A DNA stretch of 7,760 nucleotides from UBA4722 sp044221135 (lineage in GTDB: Bacteria; Pseudomonadota; Gammaproteobacteria; DSM-16500). How positions within the stretch are numbered: the first letter of the stretch is position 1; each line of letters starts with the position of its first letter. Shown here in pieces: positions 1 through 6,040 of this stretch. The stretch covers positions 1 to 7,760 of the forward strand of contig JBGAPT010000072.1 of NCBI GenBank assembly GCA_044221135.1. The letters run 5' to 3'. Below the pieces are notes generated by a model. It had not been told where the DNA came from and searched no databases. It saw only the letters and a program-made list of their open reading frames with translations. A program made the position numbers and the translations under genes.

Positions 1-865
1 GGATCAAGTCCAAATAAATATAGTGGATTCACTTTTATCTGAAGAAGCTGTATTAGCATTTGAGTATGGCTATGCGTCAGCAGAACCAAATAATTTAGTG
101 ATATGGGAAGCGCAATTCGGTGATTTTGCAAATGGTGCACAAGTCGTCTTTGATCAATTCATTAGCTCTGCTGAACAAAAGTGGGGGAGATTATGCGGGC
201 TGGTCATGCTATTACCGCATGGTTATGAAGGTCAAGGCCCTGAGCATTCATCTGCCCGTTTAGAGCGTTATTTGCAATTGTGTGCGCAGAATAATATGCA
301 AGTATGTGTCCCTTCTACACCATCGCAAATATTCCATTTATTACGGCGTCAACTCATTAGAATGTATAGAAAACCATTAATTGTGATGACCCCTAAAAGC
401 CTATTGCGTGCTGAGTTGGCTGTATCCAGCTTAGATGATTTAAGTAAAGGGGAATTTGAATTAGTGATTCCTGAAGTAGATGAGTTAAACCTAAAAAACA
501 TAGATCGGGTTATTCTCTGTTGCGGTAAAGTATATTATGATTTGCTCAAAAAGCGGCGTGAACTTAAATTGAATACAGTTGTAATCATTCGGATTGAGCA
601 GCTCTATCCCTTTCCAGAAGAAAGACTGAAAGAAGTGTTAAAGCCTTATCTGCAGATTAAAAATATTATTTGGTGCCAGGAAGAACCCATGAACCAAGGG
701 GCATGGTATAGTACACAACACAATCTTCGAGCCTGTTTGGATGAAAATAAGCAAACCTTAAGTTATGCTGGACGACCTGCCTCTGCAGCGCCCGCAGTCG
801 GTTATGCGTCAGTGCATCTTAAACAACAAGAGGCGTTGGTTAATCTTGCTTTGGGAGTTAAGTAA
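1..865 (+). CDS. sucA: 2-oxoglutarate dehydrogenase E1 component, C-terminal part (5' end outside window)
   Basis: SucA is the thiamine-diphosphate-dependent E1 of the 2-oxoglutarate dehydrogenase complex. It decarboxylates 2-oxoglutarate and passes the succinyl group to the lipoyl arm of SucB in the cytoplasm. The frame is open to the left edge (first full codon at 2-4), so the GTG at 23 is not a start. The 287 visible codons are roughly the last third of a protein usually near 930 residues. Readable family blocks are LSEEAVLAFEYGYASAEP, the cofactor-binding WEAQFGDFANGAQVV, LPHGYEGQGPEHSSARLERY, VPSTPSQIFHLLRRQ, and the C-terminal transketolase-like region with CGKVYYDLL, IEQLYPFP, WCQEEPMNQGAWY and YAGRPASAAPAVGY. 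These follow E. coli SucA closely with no gaps of note. It ends in TAA and is followed after 65 bases by a small membrane-protein gene, then sucB. Identification is very secure. Confidence 0.98.
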   Translation, partial: DQVQINIVDSLLSEEAVLAFEYGYASAEPNNLVIWEAQFGDFANGAQVVFDQFISSAEQKWGRLCGLVMLLPHGYEGQGPEHSSARLERYLQLCAQNNMQVCVPSTPSQIFHLLRRQLIRMYRKPLIVMTPKSLLRAELAVSSLDDLSKGEFELVIPEVDELNLKNIDRVILCCGKVYYDLLKKRRELKLNTVVIIRIEQLYPFPEERLKEVLKPYLQIKNIIWCQEEPMNQGAWYSTQHNLRACLDENKQTLSYAGRPASAAPAVGYASVHLKQQEALVNLALGVK

Positions 866-934
866 ATGAATTATCAATATAATAAGGAAAAAATAAAATG
901 GGCATACCTAGCAAAAACCAGGAGAGAAAAATGA
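866..934 (+). CDS. possible 22-codon ORF coupled to the next gene (doubtful)
   Basis: An ATG directly follows the sucA stop codon (TAA then ATG). It opens 22 codons ending in TGA at 932-934, which overlaps the ATG at 931 as ATGA. A GGGAG at 854-858, inside the end of sucA, sits 7 bases upstream and could act as a ribosome-binding site. The peptide is lysine/arginine-rich, starts MNYQYNKEK, and resembles nothing I recognise. The arrangement could couple translation of the following gene to sucA, but a frame this short in AT-rich DNA is easily produced by chance. Confidence 0.15.
   Translation: MNYQYNKEKIKWAYLAKTRREK
920..925 (+). promoter_or_regulatory. Shine-Dalgarno site favouring the ATG at 931
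   Basis: AGGAGA lies 5 bases before the ATG at 931 and is the strongest ribosome-binding match in this gap. A competing weaker signal, AAGGA at 884-888, lies 9 bases before an in-frame ATG at 898 and would add 11 residues (MGIPSKNQERK). The downstream start gives a protein beginning MSNDERIAILE, where the helical part begins, so it is preferred. Confidence 0.6.
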
Positions 935-1233
935 GTAATGATGAACGGATAGCAATATTAGAAACAACGATTCACCATATCGACGCAAGCCTTACAGGAA
1001 TAACCCAAGAATTAAGACGCTTAGCGGAGCGTATAGATCATAAGTTTGACAAAATTGAAGATAAATTTAATAAAATCGAAGAGAAAATTGAGAGTAAATT
1101 TGACAGAATTGATCAACGATTTCTAGAAATGGATAGAAAAATTGATTCTAATTTTAAATGGCTCTTAGGTATCATGTTAGGTGGTTTTGCCAGCACACTC
1201 GGTCTCATCGCACATGCTGTGCATTGGCTCTGA
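931..1233 (+). CDS. small coiled-coil protein with one C-terminal membrane segment (XhlA-like), function unknown
   Basis: This is a 100-residue protein of unknown function. Residues about 8-74 are charged and helical with a clear hydrophobic heptad pattern: I35, F39, I42, F46, I49, I53, F57, I60, F64, M67, I71. Spacing alternates 4 and 3 with one 4-4 stutter at I49-I53-F57. KFDKIED-type units are repeated, so the segment probably arose from 21-base internal repeats. Residues about 77-97 (WLLGIMLGGFASTLGLIAHA) form one membrane helix ending four residues from the C-terminus, giving a tail-anchored shape with the coiled coil probably cytoplasmic. The layout recalls XhlA-type small phage proteins and the many short bacterial proteins ending in FKWLLGIM...HWL; that resemblance is from memory and untested. 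It lies between sucA and sucB, 65 bases after the first and 28 before the second, so it is probably co-transcribed. An upstream start at 898 is possible. Confidence 0.8.
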   Translation: MSNDERIAILETTIHHIDASLTGITQELRRLAERIDHKFDKIEDKFNKIEEKIESKFDRIDQRFLEMDRKIDSNFKWLLGIMLGGFASTLGLIAHAVHWL

Positions 1234-1246
1234 CTTTGATATAAAT

Positions 1247-1252
1247 GAAGGA
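1247..1252 (+). promoter_or_regulatory. Shine-Dalgarno site fixing the sucB start at 1262
   Basis: GAAGGA lies 9 bases before the ATG at 1262. The same reading frame is open back to 1181, but that stretch overlaps the end of the coiled-coil gene in another frame and encodes nothing like E2. The lipoyl domain begins right after the 1262 start, as in E. coli SucB. Confidence 0.7.
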
Positions 1253-1261
1253 AAAATACTC

Positions 1262-2449
1262 ATGACAGTAGAAGTAAAAGTGCCCATGTTGCCTGAATCC
1301 ATTGCGGATGCGACGATTTCAACTTGGCATAAAAAAGTCGGTGACGCAGTGGTGCGTGATGAAAATTTAATGGATCTGGAAACAGATAAAGTCATGCTGG
1401 AAGTGCCTGCACCTATTGATGGTATTTTAAAAGAAATTATTAGGAAAAGTGGCGATACAGTTAAAGCGAATGAAGTCGTTGCCATTGTGGAAGCTGGGAA
1501 TGCGGCTAAACCCACAGCAGCTAAGAATACTGAAACTCCTATGCAATCTACAACAGCTAGCAATACTGAACCTGCTAAAACATCAACGACTACACAGGCA
1601 TCTTCCGCTGCATTAAGTCCTGCAGTACGTCGTGTCGTGGCTGAGCATGAGATTGATGTTTCAAATGTTCAAGGCACGGGCAAAGGAGGACGGATCACTA
1701 AAGAAAATGCGCTTTCTGCTGCTACGCAAATCCCACTTGGCACCACAGGACGTCCTGAAAAACGTGTACCTATGACTCGTATGCGTGCCCGCATTGCAGA
1801 GCGATTACTGGAAGTTGCGCAAACAACAGCAATGTTAACGACATTTAACGAAATTAATTTACAACAAGTCATTGAGTTACGTAATAAATATAAAGATAAA
1901 TTTGAAAAAGCACATAATACACGTTTAGGATTTATGTCCTTTTTTGTTAAAGCGGCAGTCGAAGCATTAAAGCGTTTTCCTGCAGTCAATGCCTCTATTG
2001 ATGGTAATGATATTGTGTATCACGGCTATTTTGATATTGGCGTTGCTGTATCAACAGACCGTGGTTTGGTCGTGCCTGTTTTACGCGATGCAGATCAAAT
2101 GAGTATGGCTGAAATTGAAGCCAAGATTGCAGAATATGCTAATAAGGCAAGAGCAGGCAAACTCACATTAGAAGAAATGCAGGGCGGTACATTTACCATT
2201 ACGAATGGTGGTGTATTTGGTTCATTATTATCTACACCTATCTTGAACTCACCTCAGAGTGCTATTTTAGGTATGCATAAAATAGATCAACGTCCTGTTG
2301 CTGAAAATGGTCAAGTCGTTATACGGCCGATGATGTATGTCGCCATGTCTTATGATCATCGTATTATTGATGGTAAAGATTCTGTTACTTTCCTCGTTGC
2401 AATTAAAGAATTACTTGAGGATCCTGCACGTCTCTTGCTTGAAATATAA
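1262..2449 (+). CDS. sucB: dihydrolipoyllysine succinyltransferase, E2 of 2-oxoglutarate dehydrogenase
   Basis: SucB forms the core of the 2-oxoglutarate dehydrogenase complex and moves the succinyl group from E1 to CoA, making succinyl-CoA. It has 395 residues against 405 in E. coli. Residues 2-77 are the lipoyl domain, with the lipoylated lysine expected at K43 in ETDKVMLEV. Residues about 80-116 are a Thr/Ala/Ser-rich flexible linker. Residues about 118-153 (LSPAVRRVVAEHEID, GTGKGGRITKE) are the E1/E3-binding domain. Residues about 168-395 are the acyltransferase domain with VPMTRMRARIAERLL, LGFMSFFVKA, ITNGGVFGSL and the catalytic SYDHRIIDG (H366, D370). There is a single lipoyl domain, and all key residues are present. 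It follows the small membrane-protein gene by 28 bases and precedes sucC by 112 bases. No E3 gene is seen here; E3 is often encoded elsewhere and shared with pyruvate dehydrogenase. Confidence 0.98.
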   Translation: MTVEVKVPMLPESIADATISTWHKKVGDAVVRDENLMDLETDKVMLEVPAPIDGILKEIIRKSGDTVKANEVVAIVEAGNAAKPTAAKNTETPMQSTTASNTEPAKTSTTTQASSAALSPAVRRVVAEHEIDVSNVQGTGKGGRITKENALSAATQIPLGTTGRPEKRVPMTRMRARIAERLLEVAQTTAMLTTFNEINLQQVIELRNKYKDKFEKAHNTRLGFMSFFVKAAVEALKRFPAVNASIDGNDIVYHGYFDIGVAVSTDRGLVVPVLRDADQMSMAEIEAKIAEYANKARAGKLTLEEMQGGTFTITNGGVFGSLLSTPILNSPQSAILGMHKIDQRPVAENGQVVIRPMMYVAMSYDHRIIDGKDSVTFLVAIKELLEDPARLLLEI

Positions 2450-2468
2450 CCTTACGCGATGGGGGATT

Positions 2469-2502
2469 CTTAAGAGGGAGAATCGCGATTCTCCCTCTTA
2501 AG
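2469..2502. repeat. 34-base perfect palindrome between sucB and sucC
   Basis: Each arm is 17 bases (left arm CTTAAGAGGGAGAATCG) and they meet with no spacer at 2485/2486. As RNA it would form a long stable hairpin about 20 bases after the sucB stop. Neither side has a T-tract, so it is not a standard terminator in either direction. The flanking GATTCT at 2465-2470 can also pair with AGAATC at 2479-2484, offering a smaller alternative hairpin. The likely role is a repeat element or an mRNA processing/stability structure. Confidence 0.85.
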
Positions 2503-2507
2503 TGCAA

Positions 2508-2526
2508 GCGTCAGCTTTGCTGACGC
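2508..2526. repeat. second hairpin in the sucB-sucC gap
   Basis: GCGTCAGC and GCTGACGC form a perfect 8-base stem around TTT, five bases after the 34-base palindrome. No T-run follows (the next bases are GTAGCATATA), so it is unlikely to be an intrinsic terminator. It ends 23 bases before the sucC ribosome-binding site (GGAG at 2550-2553), leaving that site single-stranded. Together the two hairpins fill about half of the 112-base gap. Confidence 0.75.
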
Positions 2527-2561
2527 GTAGCATATATAAACTTTACCTTGGAGAAGATTGA

Positions 2562-3731
2562 ATGAATTTACATGAATACCAAGCCAAGCAACTCTTGGCG
2601 AAGTACGGCTTACCTGTGCCTAAAGGAGAAGTTGCGTGGAATCTGGAAGAAGCGTTAGCAATCGCTGACAAACTAGGCACAAAACGCTGGGTGGTTAAAG
2701 CGCAAGTACATGCAGGGGGGCGCGGCAAAGCAGGTGGTGTTAAAGTTGTCTCAACTAAAGATGAAATTTCTCAAGTCACTAAAGAATTATTTGGCAAACG
2801 ATTAGTGACCTATCAAACAAATGCGGATGGTCAACCCATACATCAAATCTTAATTGAAGAACCTTGCGATATTGCTAAAGAGCTTTATCTAGGTGCTGTG
2901 ATTGATCGTTCTAAGCAACGTATTGTTTTTATGGCATCGACAGAGGGAGGTGTAGAAATTGAAAAAGTGGCTCACGATACACCTGAAAAAATTCTTACAA
3001 CCAGTGTTGATCCACTGTTGGGTATTTTGCCTTACCAAGCGCGTCAATTGAGTTTTGCACTGGGTTTGACAGGTGATCAAACTAAACAATTTACTAAGAT
3101 TTTATTGGGTCTTGGGAAATTATTTGAAGAAAATGATTTAAGTTTATTAGAAATTAATCCGCTTGTTATTACCAAACAAGGCAATCTATTATGCCTCGAT
3201 GGTAAAATTAATATTGATGACAATGCGATATACCGTCAACCTGAACTACGTACCATGCGTGATACCACACAAGAAGATGAACGTGAGAATCGTGCGCGTG
3301 ATTGGGAACTCAATTACATTGCACTGGATGGTAATATTGGTTGCATGGTCAATGGCGCAGGATTAGCCATGGCAACAATGGATATTGTTAAATTACATGG
3401 CGGCAACCCAGCCAACTTTTTAGATGTAGGCGGTGGCGCAACAAAAGAGCGTGTCACAGAAGCTTTTAAGATTATTTTGTCTGATAAAAACGTTAAAGCC
3501 ATTTTAGTGAATATCTTTGGTGGTATTGTTCGCTGTGATTTAATTGCAGATGGCGTGATCGGCGCAGTGGCTGAAGTGGGAACAACGCTGCCTGTGGTCG
3601 TGCGCCTTGAAGGCAATAATGCCGAATTAGGTGCTAAAAAACTAAGTGAAAGCGGACTCAACATTATTCCAGCAGCAAGCTTTACAGATGCTGCAAAAAA
3701 AGTCGTTCAAGCAGCAGGTGCAGCATTATGA
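2562..3731 (+). CDS. sucC: succinyl-CoA synthetase (ADP-forming), beta subunit
   Basis: SucC pairs with SucD to convert succinyl-CoA, phosphate and ADP/GDP to succinate, CoA and ATP/GTP, the substrate-level phosphorylation step of the TCA cycle. At 389 residues it matches E. coli SucC (388). It starts MNLHEYQAKQLLAKYGLPVP, and GGAG at 2550-2553 lies 8 bases before the ATG. Residues about 1-240 are the ATP-grasp domain, with VVKAQVHAGGRGKAGGVKVV, KRLVTYQTNADGQP, FMASTEGGVEIEKV and LLEINPLVITKQGNLLCLDGK. Residues about 245-389 are the CoA-ligase domain, with ALDGNIGCMVNGAGLAMATMD, FLDVGGGATKERVTEAFKII, LVNIFGGIVRCDLIADG and VVRLEGNNAELGAKKL. No key block is missing. Its TGA overlaps the sucD ATG (ATGA), implying translational coupling and balanced subunit synthesis. 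Confidence 0.99.
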   Translation: MNLHEYQAKQLLAKYGLPVPKGEVAWNLEEALAIADKLGTKRWVVKAQVHAGGRGKAGGVKVVSTKDEISQVTKELFGKRLVTYQTNADGQPIHQILIEEPCDIAKELYLGAVIDRSKQRIVFMASTEGGVEIEKVAHDTPEKILTTSVDPLLGILPYQARQLSFALGLTGDQTKQFTKILLGLGKLFEENDLSLLEINPLVITKQGNLLCLDGKINIDDNAIYRQPELRTMRDTTQEDERENRARDWELNYIALDGNIGCMVNGAGLAMATMDIVKLHGGNPANFLDVGGGATKERVTEAFKIILSDKNVKAILVNIFGGIVRCDLIADGVIGAVAEVGTTLPVVVRLEGNNAELGAKKLSESGLNIIPAASFTDAAKKVVQAAGAAL

Positions 3732-4621
3732 GTATTTTAATTGATAAAAACACAAAAGTAATTTGTCAGGGTTTTACAGGTAAACAAGGTACGCTTCATT
3801 CAGAGCAGGCGATTGCCTACGGTACCAAGATGGTAGGAGGCGTGACACCTGAAAAAGGAGGGCAAACTCATTTGGGATTACCCGTCTTTAACACAGTGAA
3901 AGAAGCGTACGATGCAACGCATGCAGATGCTTCGGTCATTTATGTACCCGCTCCTTTTTGCAAAGATTCCATTGTAGAAGCAGTTGAGGCAGGTATTAAA
4001 TTAATTGTCTGTATCACTGAAGGTATCCCAACGTTAGATATGCTGGACGTTAAAGCGTATTTAAAAAATCATCCTGGAACGACTTTAATAGGCCCCAATT
4101 GCCCAGGTGTGATTACGCCAGGTCAATGCAAAATCGGTATTATGCCAGGTTCTATTCATTTACCTGGCCGTGTCGGTATTGTTTCTCGTTCAGGAACGTT
4201 AACGTATGAAGCTGTGCATCAAACCACAGAATTAGGGTTAGGGCAGAGTACATGCGTTGGTATTGGAGGCGATCCTATTCCGGGTACTAATTTTATTGAT
4301 GTATTGGCTTTATTTGAAAAAGACCCACAAACTGAAATTATTATCATGGTCGGTGAAATTGGCGGTACGGCGGAAGATGAAGCGGCAGAGTATATTAAAA
4401 AACACATGACTAAACCGGTTGTTTCTTATATCGCCGGTGTAACCGCACCTGAGGGTAAACGTATGGGCCATGCTGGTGCAATTATCGCAGGCGGCAAAGG
4501 CACAGCAGCTGAGAAATTTGCTGTATTAGAAGCCGCAGGTGTACACACCGTTCGTTCACCCGCGAAGGCGGGGACCCATTTAGCGAAACCACTAAACGAT
4601 AAGCAGTATAATAAAAGCTGA
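3728..4621 (+). CDS. sucD: succinyl-CoA synthetase (ADP-forming), alpha subunit
   Basis: SucD binds CoA and carries the phosphohistidine that shuttles phosphate between succinyl-CoA and the nucleotide on SucC. It starts MSILIDKNTKVICQGFTG, the CoA-binding Rossmann part, and continues with THLGLPVFNTV, VIYVPAPFCKDSI, ITEGIPTLDML, IGPNCPGVITPG, GIVSRSGTLTYEAV, STCVGIGGDPIPGTNFID and GEIGGTAEDEAAEYIK. The phosphorylated histidine is H248 in GKRMGHAGAIIAGGKGT. It has 297 residues against 289 in E. coli: one extra residue near position 115 and a seven-residue tail, DKQYNKS. The oddity is the C-terminus. Where E. coli has RSLADIGEALK, this protein has RSPAKAGTHLAK, and the DNA there (4557-4580) is a GC-rich palindrome of the kind found in dispersed intergenic repeats. 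The active site is far from it, so the enzyme is expected to work. Confidence 0.98.
   Translation: MSILIDKNTKVICQGFTGKQGTLHSEQAIAYGTKMVGGVTPEKGGQTHLGLPVFNTVKEAYDATHADASVIYVPAPFCKDSIVEAVEAGIKLIVCITEGIPTLDMLDVKAYLKNHPGTTLIGPNCPGVITPGQCKIGIMPGSIHLPGRVGIVSRSGTLTYEAVHQTTELGLGQSTCVGIGGDPIPGTNFIDVLALFEKDPQTEIIIMVGEIGGTAEDEAAEYIKKHMTKPVVSYIAGVTAPEGKRMGHAGAIIAGGKGTAAEKFAVLEAAGVHTVRSPAKAGTHLAKPLNDKQYNKS
4557..4580. repeat. palindromic repeat-like segment inside the 3' end of sucD
   Basis: CCCGC (4559-4563) and GCGGG (4568-4572) form a perfect 5-base stem around GAAG, followed by GACCCATT. The sequence CCCGCGAAGGCGGGGACCCA looks like a common GC-rich dispersed bacterial palindrome and contrasts with the AT-rich gene around it. 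It is read in frame as SPAKAGTH, and alignment by eye to E. coli SucD shows substitution rather than added length. Membership of a genomic repeat family is inferred. Confidence 0.5.
4577..4607 (+). repeat. sucD-tail direct repeat, copy 1
   Basis: This 31-base stretch encodes the end of SucD (HLAKPLNDKQ) and recurs, diverged, at 4698-4729. By eye 26 of 31 bases match, with one single-base gap, and all five substitutions are transitions. Both copies lie immediately 3' of a CCCGC...GCGGG hairpin. Confidence 0.65.
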
Positions 4622-4665
4622 ATTATCCAAAATGATGTGGGTTTGGAGATAAGTCAAAATGGATC

Positions 4666-4690
4666 CCCGCTTTCACACAGTGAGAGCGGG
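4666..4690. repeat. hairpin in the sucD-serS gap
   Basis: CCCGCTTTCAC (4666-4676) and GTGAGAGCGGG (4680-4690) form an 11-base stem around ACA, with one T-G wobble (4672/4684). The flanks TGGATC before and AATAAT after resemble the edges of dispersed palindromes of the TGGATCCCCGC...GCGGGAAT type. No T-tract follows, so a standard terminator is unlikely. It could act as an RNA 3'-end stabiliser for suc mRNA, or be simply a repeat. Confidence 0.75.
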
Positions 4691-4697
4691 AATAATA

Positions 4698-4729
4698 CAT
4701 TTAGCAAAACTACCAAATAATAAAGCAGT
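4698..4729 (+). repeat. sucD-tail direct repeat, copy 2 (outside the gene)
   Basis: This is the diverged second copy of 4577-4607, starting 121 bases further on. Read in the matching register it would encode HLAKLPNNKAV followed by TGA at 4731-4733. That echoes the SucD ending HLAKPLNDKQYNKS, so it could be a relic of an older sucD end or part of a longer repeat unit that includes the hairpin before it. It ends 9 bases before the AAGGAA ribosome-binding site of serS. Confidence 0.65.
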
Positions 4730-4749
4730 TTGATCACTAAGGAACTTAT

Positions 4750-6024
4750 ATGCTAGACCCCAAACTGATCCGCCAAGATTTAGAAACCACTGCCGCCAAA
4801 TTAAAGCACCGCGGCGTCATCTTGGACATCTCACGCTTGCAATCACTGGAAGAACAGCGTAAAGCCCTGCAAACCCGTCTACAAGACCTTCAAAACGATC
4901 GTAACGTACGCTCCAAAGCAATAGGCCAAGCCAAGGCTAAAGGCGAAAATGTGGATCCCTTATTCCAAGAACTGAAAGAGCTCAATGATTCACTAAAAAC
5001 AACCGAAGAACAATTCACACAAATCCAAACAGAATTAAATGACTTACTCGCACACATCCCTAATATCCCACATGAATCCGTTCCAGTCGGCAAGAGTGAA
5101 GCAGACAATCAAGTCATCCGCACATGGGGTGAACCTCGAAAATTGGGTTTTATCCCCAAAGATCACGTAGACCTTGGTGAAAAGCTTGGCATGGATTTTC
5201 CCACGGCCGCTAAAATTGCCGGTGCGCGTTTTGTTGTTTTACGCGGTGCACTTGCCAAATTACAACGTGCTTTAGTGCAATTTATGCTAGATATCCATAC
5301 GACAGAACACGGCTACCAGGAAATTTATGTTCCTTATCTAGCAAACTCGGATTCTCTATTCGGCACAGGCCAATTACCCAATCTAAAAGAAGATTTATTC
5401 GCAATCACTGGCGATCAAGGTTTCTATCTCATCCCAACTTCTGAAGTTTCTGTCATTAACACCCTGCGCGATGAAATTTTAGAACCCGAACAACTCCCTC
5501 TCAAATATGTTTGTCATTCGCCTTGTTTCCGCAGCGAAGCCGGCTCCTATGGCAAAGACACCCGCGGCATGATCCGCAATCATCAATTTGAAAAAGTAGA
5601 ATTACTCCAAATCATACAACCTGAAAAATCCTATGAAGCCCACGAAGCAATCACTCGCCACGCTGAAACAGTGCTCCAACGCTTAGAACTCCCTTACCGC
5701 GTCATCTCCCTTTGCACCGCTGATTTAGGCTTCGCCGCCGCCAAAACTTATGATCTAGAAGTCTGGCTACCCAGCCAACATTGCTACCGCGAAATTTCTT
5801 CCTGCAGCAATACGGAAAGTTTCCAATCTCGCCGCCTCAAAGCCCGCTACCGCGATCCTCAAACAGGTAAACCTGAATTAGTGCATACACTGAATGGCTC
5901 AGGACTTGCTGTAGGTAGGACCTTAGTTGCATTATTAGAAAATTATCAAGATGAAAAAGGAGGAATTCATATTCCTTCTGCACTACAGTCTTATTTAAAA
6001 ATAGATTATTTGAATATTTTATAA
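4750..6024 (+). CDS. serS: seryl-tRNA synthetase
   Basis: SerS is the class II enzyme that charges tRNA-Ser (and tRNA-Sec where present) with serine in the cytoplasm. It has 424 residues against about 430 in E. coli. AAGGAA at 4739-4744 lies 5 bases before the ATG, and the protein starts MLDPKLIRQDLETTAAKL as expected. Residues about 1-110 form the tRNA-binding arm with a long antiparallel coiled coil (about 27-100). The catalytic domain follows: motif 1 near GYQEIYVPYLAN, the serine-binding TSEVS, motif 2 with FRSEAGSYGKDTRG (R261), EISSCSNTESFQSRR, and motif 3 GSGLAVGRTLVALLENY (R390). All key residues are present. C-ending codons look commoner than in the suc genes, by eye only. It lies 128 bases after sucD; co-transcription or a separate promoter both remain possible. 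It converges on the next gene with only 16 bases between stop codons. Confidence 0.98.
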   Translation: MLDPKLIRQDLETTAAKLKHRGVILDISRLQSLEEQRKALQTRLQDLQNDRNVRSKAIGQAKAKGENVDPLFQELKELNDSLKTTEEQFTQIQTELNDLLAHIPNIPHESVPVGKSEADNQVIRTWGEPRKLGFIPKDHVDLGEKLGMDFPTAAKIAGARFVVLRGALAKLQRALVQFMLDIHTTEHGYQEIYVPYLANSDSLFGTGQLPNLKEDLFAITGDQGFYLIPTSEVSVINTLRDEILEPEQLPLKYVCHSPCFRSEAGSYGKDTRGMIRNHQFEKVELLQIIQPEKSYEAHEAITRHAETVLQRLELPYRVISLCTADLGFAAAKTYDLEVWLPSQHCYREISSCSNTESFQSRRLKARYRDPQTGKPELVHTLNGSGLAVGRTLVALLENYQDEKGGIHIPSALQSYLKIDYLNIL

Positions 6025-6040
6025 TGTAAGATCTCAATCG

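Noticed and set aside
878..883. TATAAT in the sucA-coiled-coil gap as a promoter -10
   Set aside because: The best -35 candidate, TTGGGA at 852-857, leaves a 20-base spacer, too long for a normal sigma70 promoter; TATAAT is common by chance in such AT-rich DNA.
1181..1261. Extended sucB start at 1181
   Set aside because: The extra 27 residues overlap the coiled-coil gene in a different frame and are unlike E2 N-termini; the ATG at 1262 has a good ribosome-binding site and begins at the lipoyl domain.
1177..1563. 128-codon open frame on the - strand opposite the start of sucB
   Set aside because: It lies wholly across the sucB lipoyl domain and linker and the end of the coiled-coil gene, with no family features; it is a shadow of the real + strand genes.
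3314..3664. 116-codon open frame on the - strand within sucC
   Set aside because: It is antisense to the highly conserved CoA-ligase domain and Ser/Pro/Thr-rich in the way expected of a reverse-strand shadow; no ribosome-binding site or family match.
4607..4612. TATAAT at the end of sucD as a promoter for serS
   Set aside because: No reasonable -35 hexamer lies 16-18 bases upstream, so it was not annotated, though a weak serS promoter in the gap cannot be excluded.
4666..4690. Intrinsic terminator at the end of the suc operon
   Set aside because: The stem is strong, but neither side carries a T-run in the reading direction (AATAATACATTT follows on +), so only a hairpin/repeat is reported.
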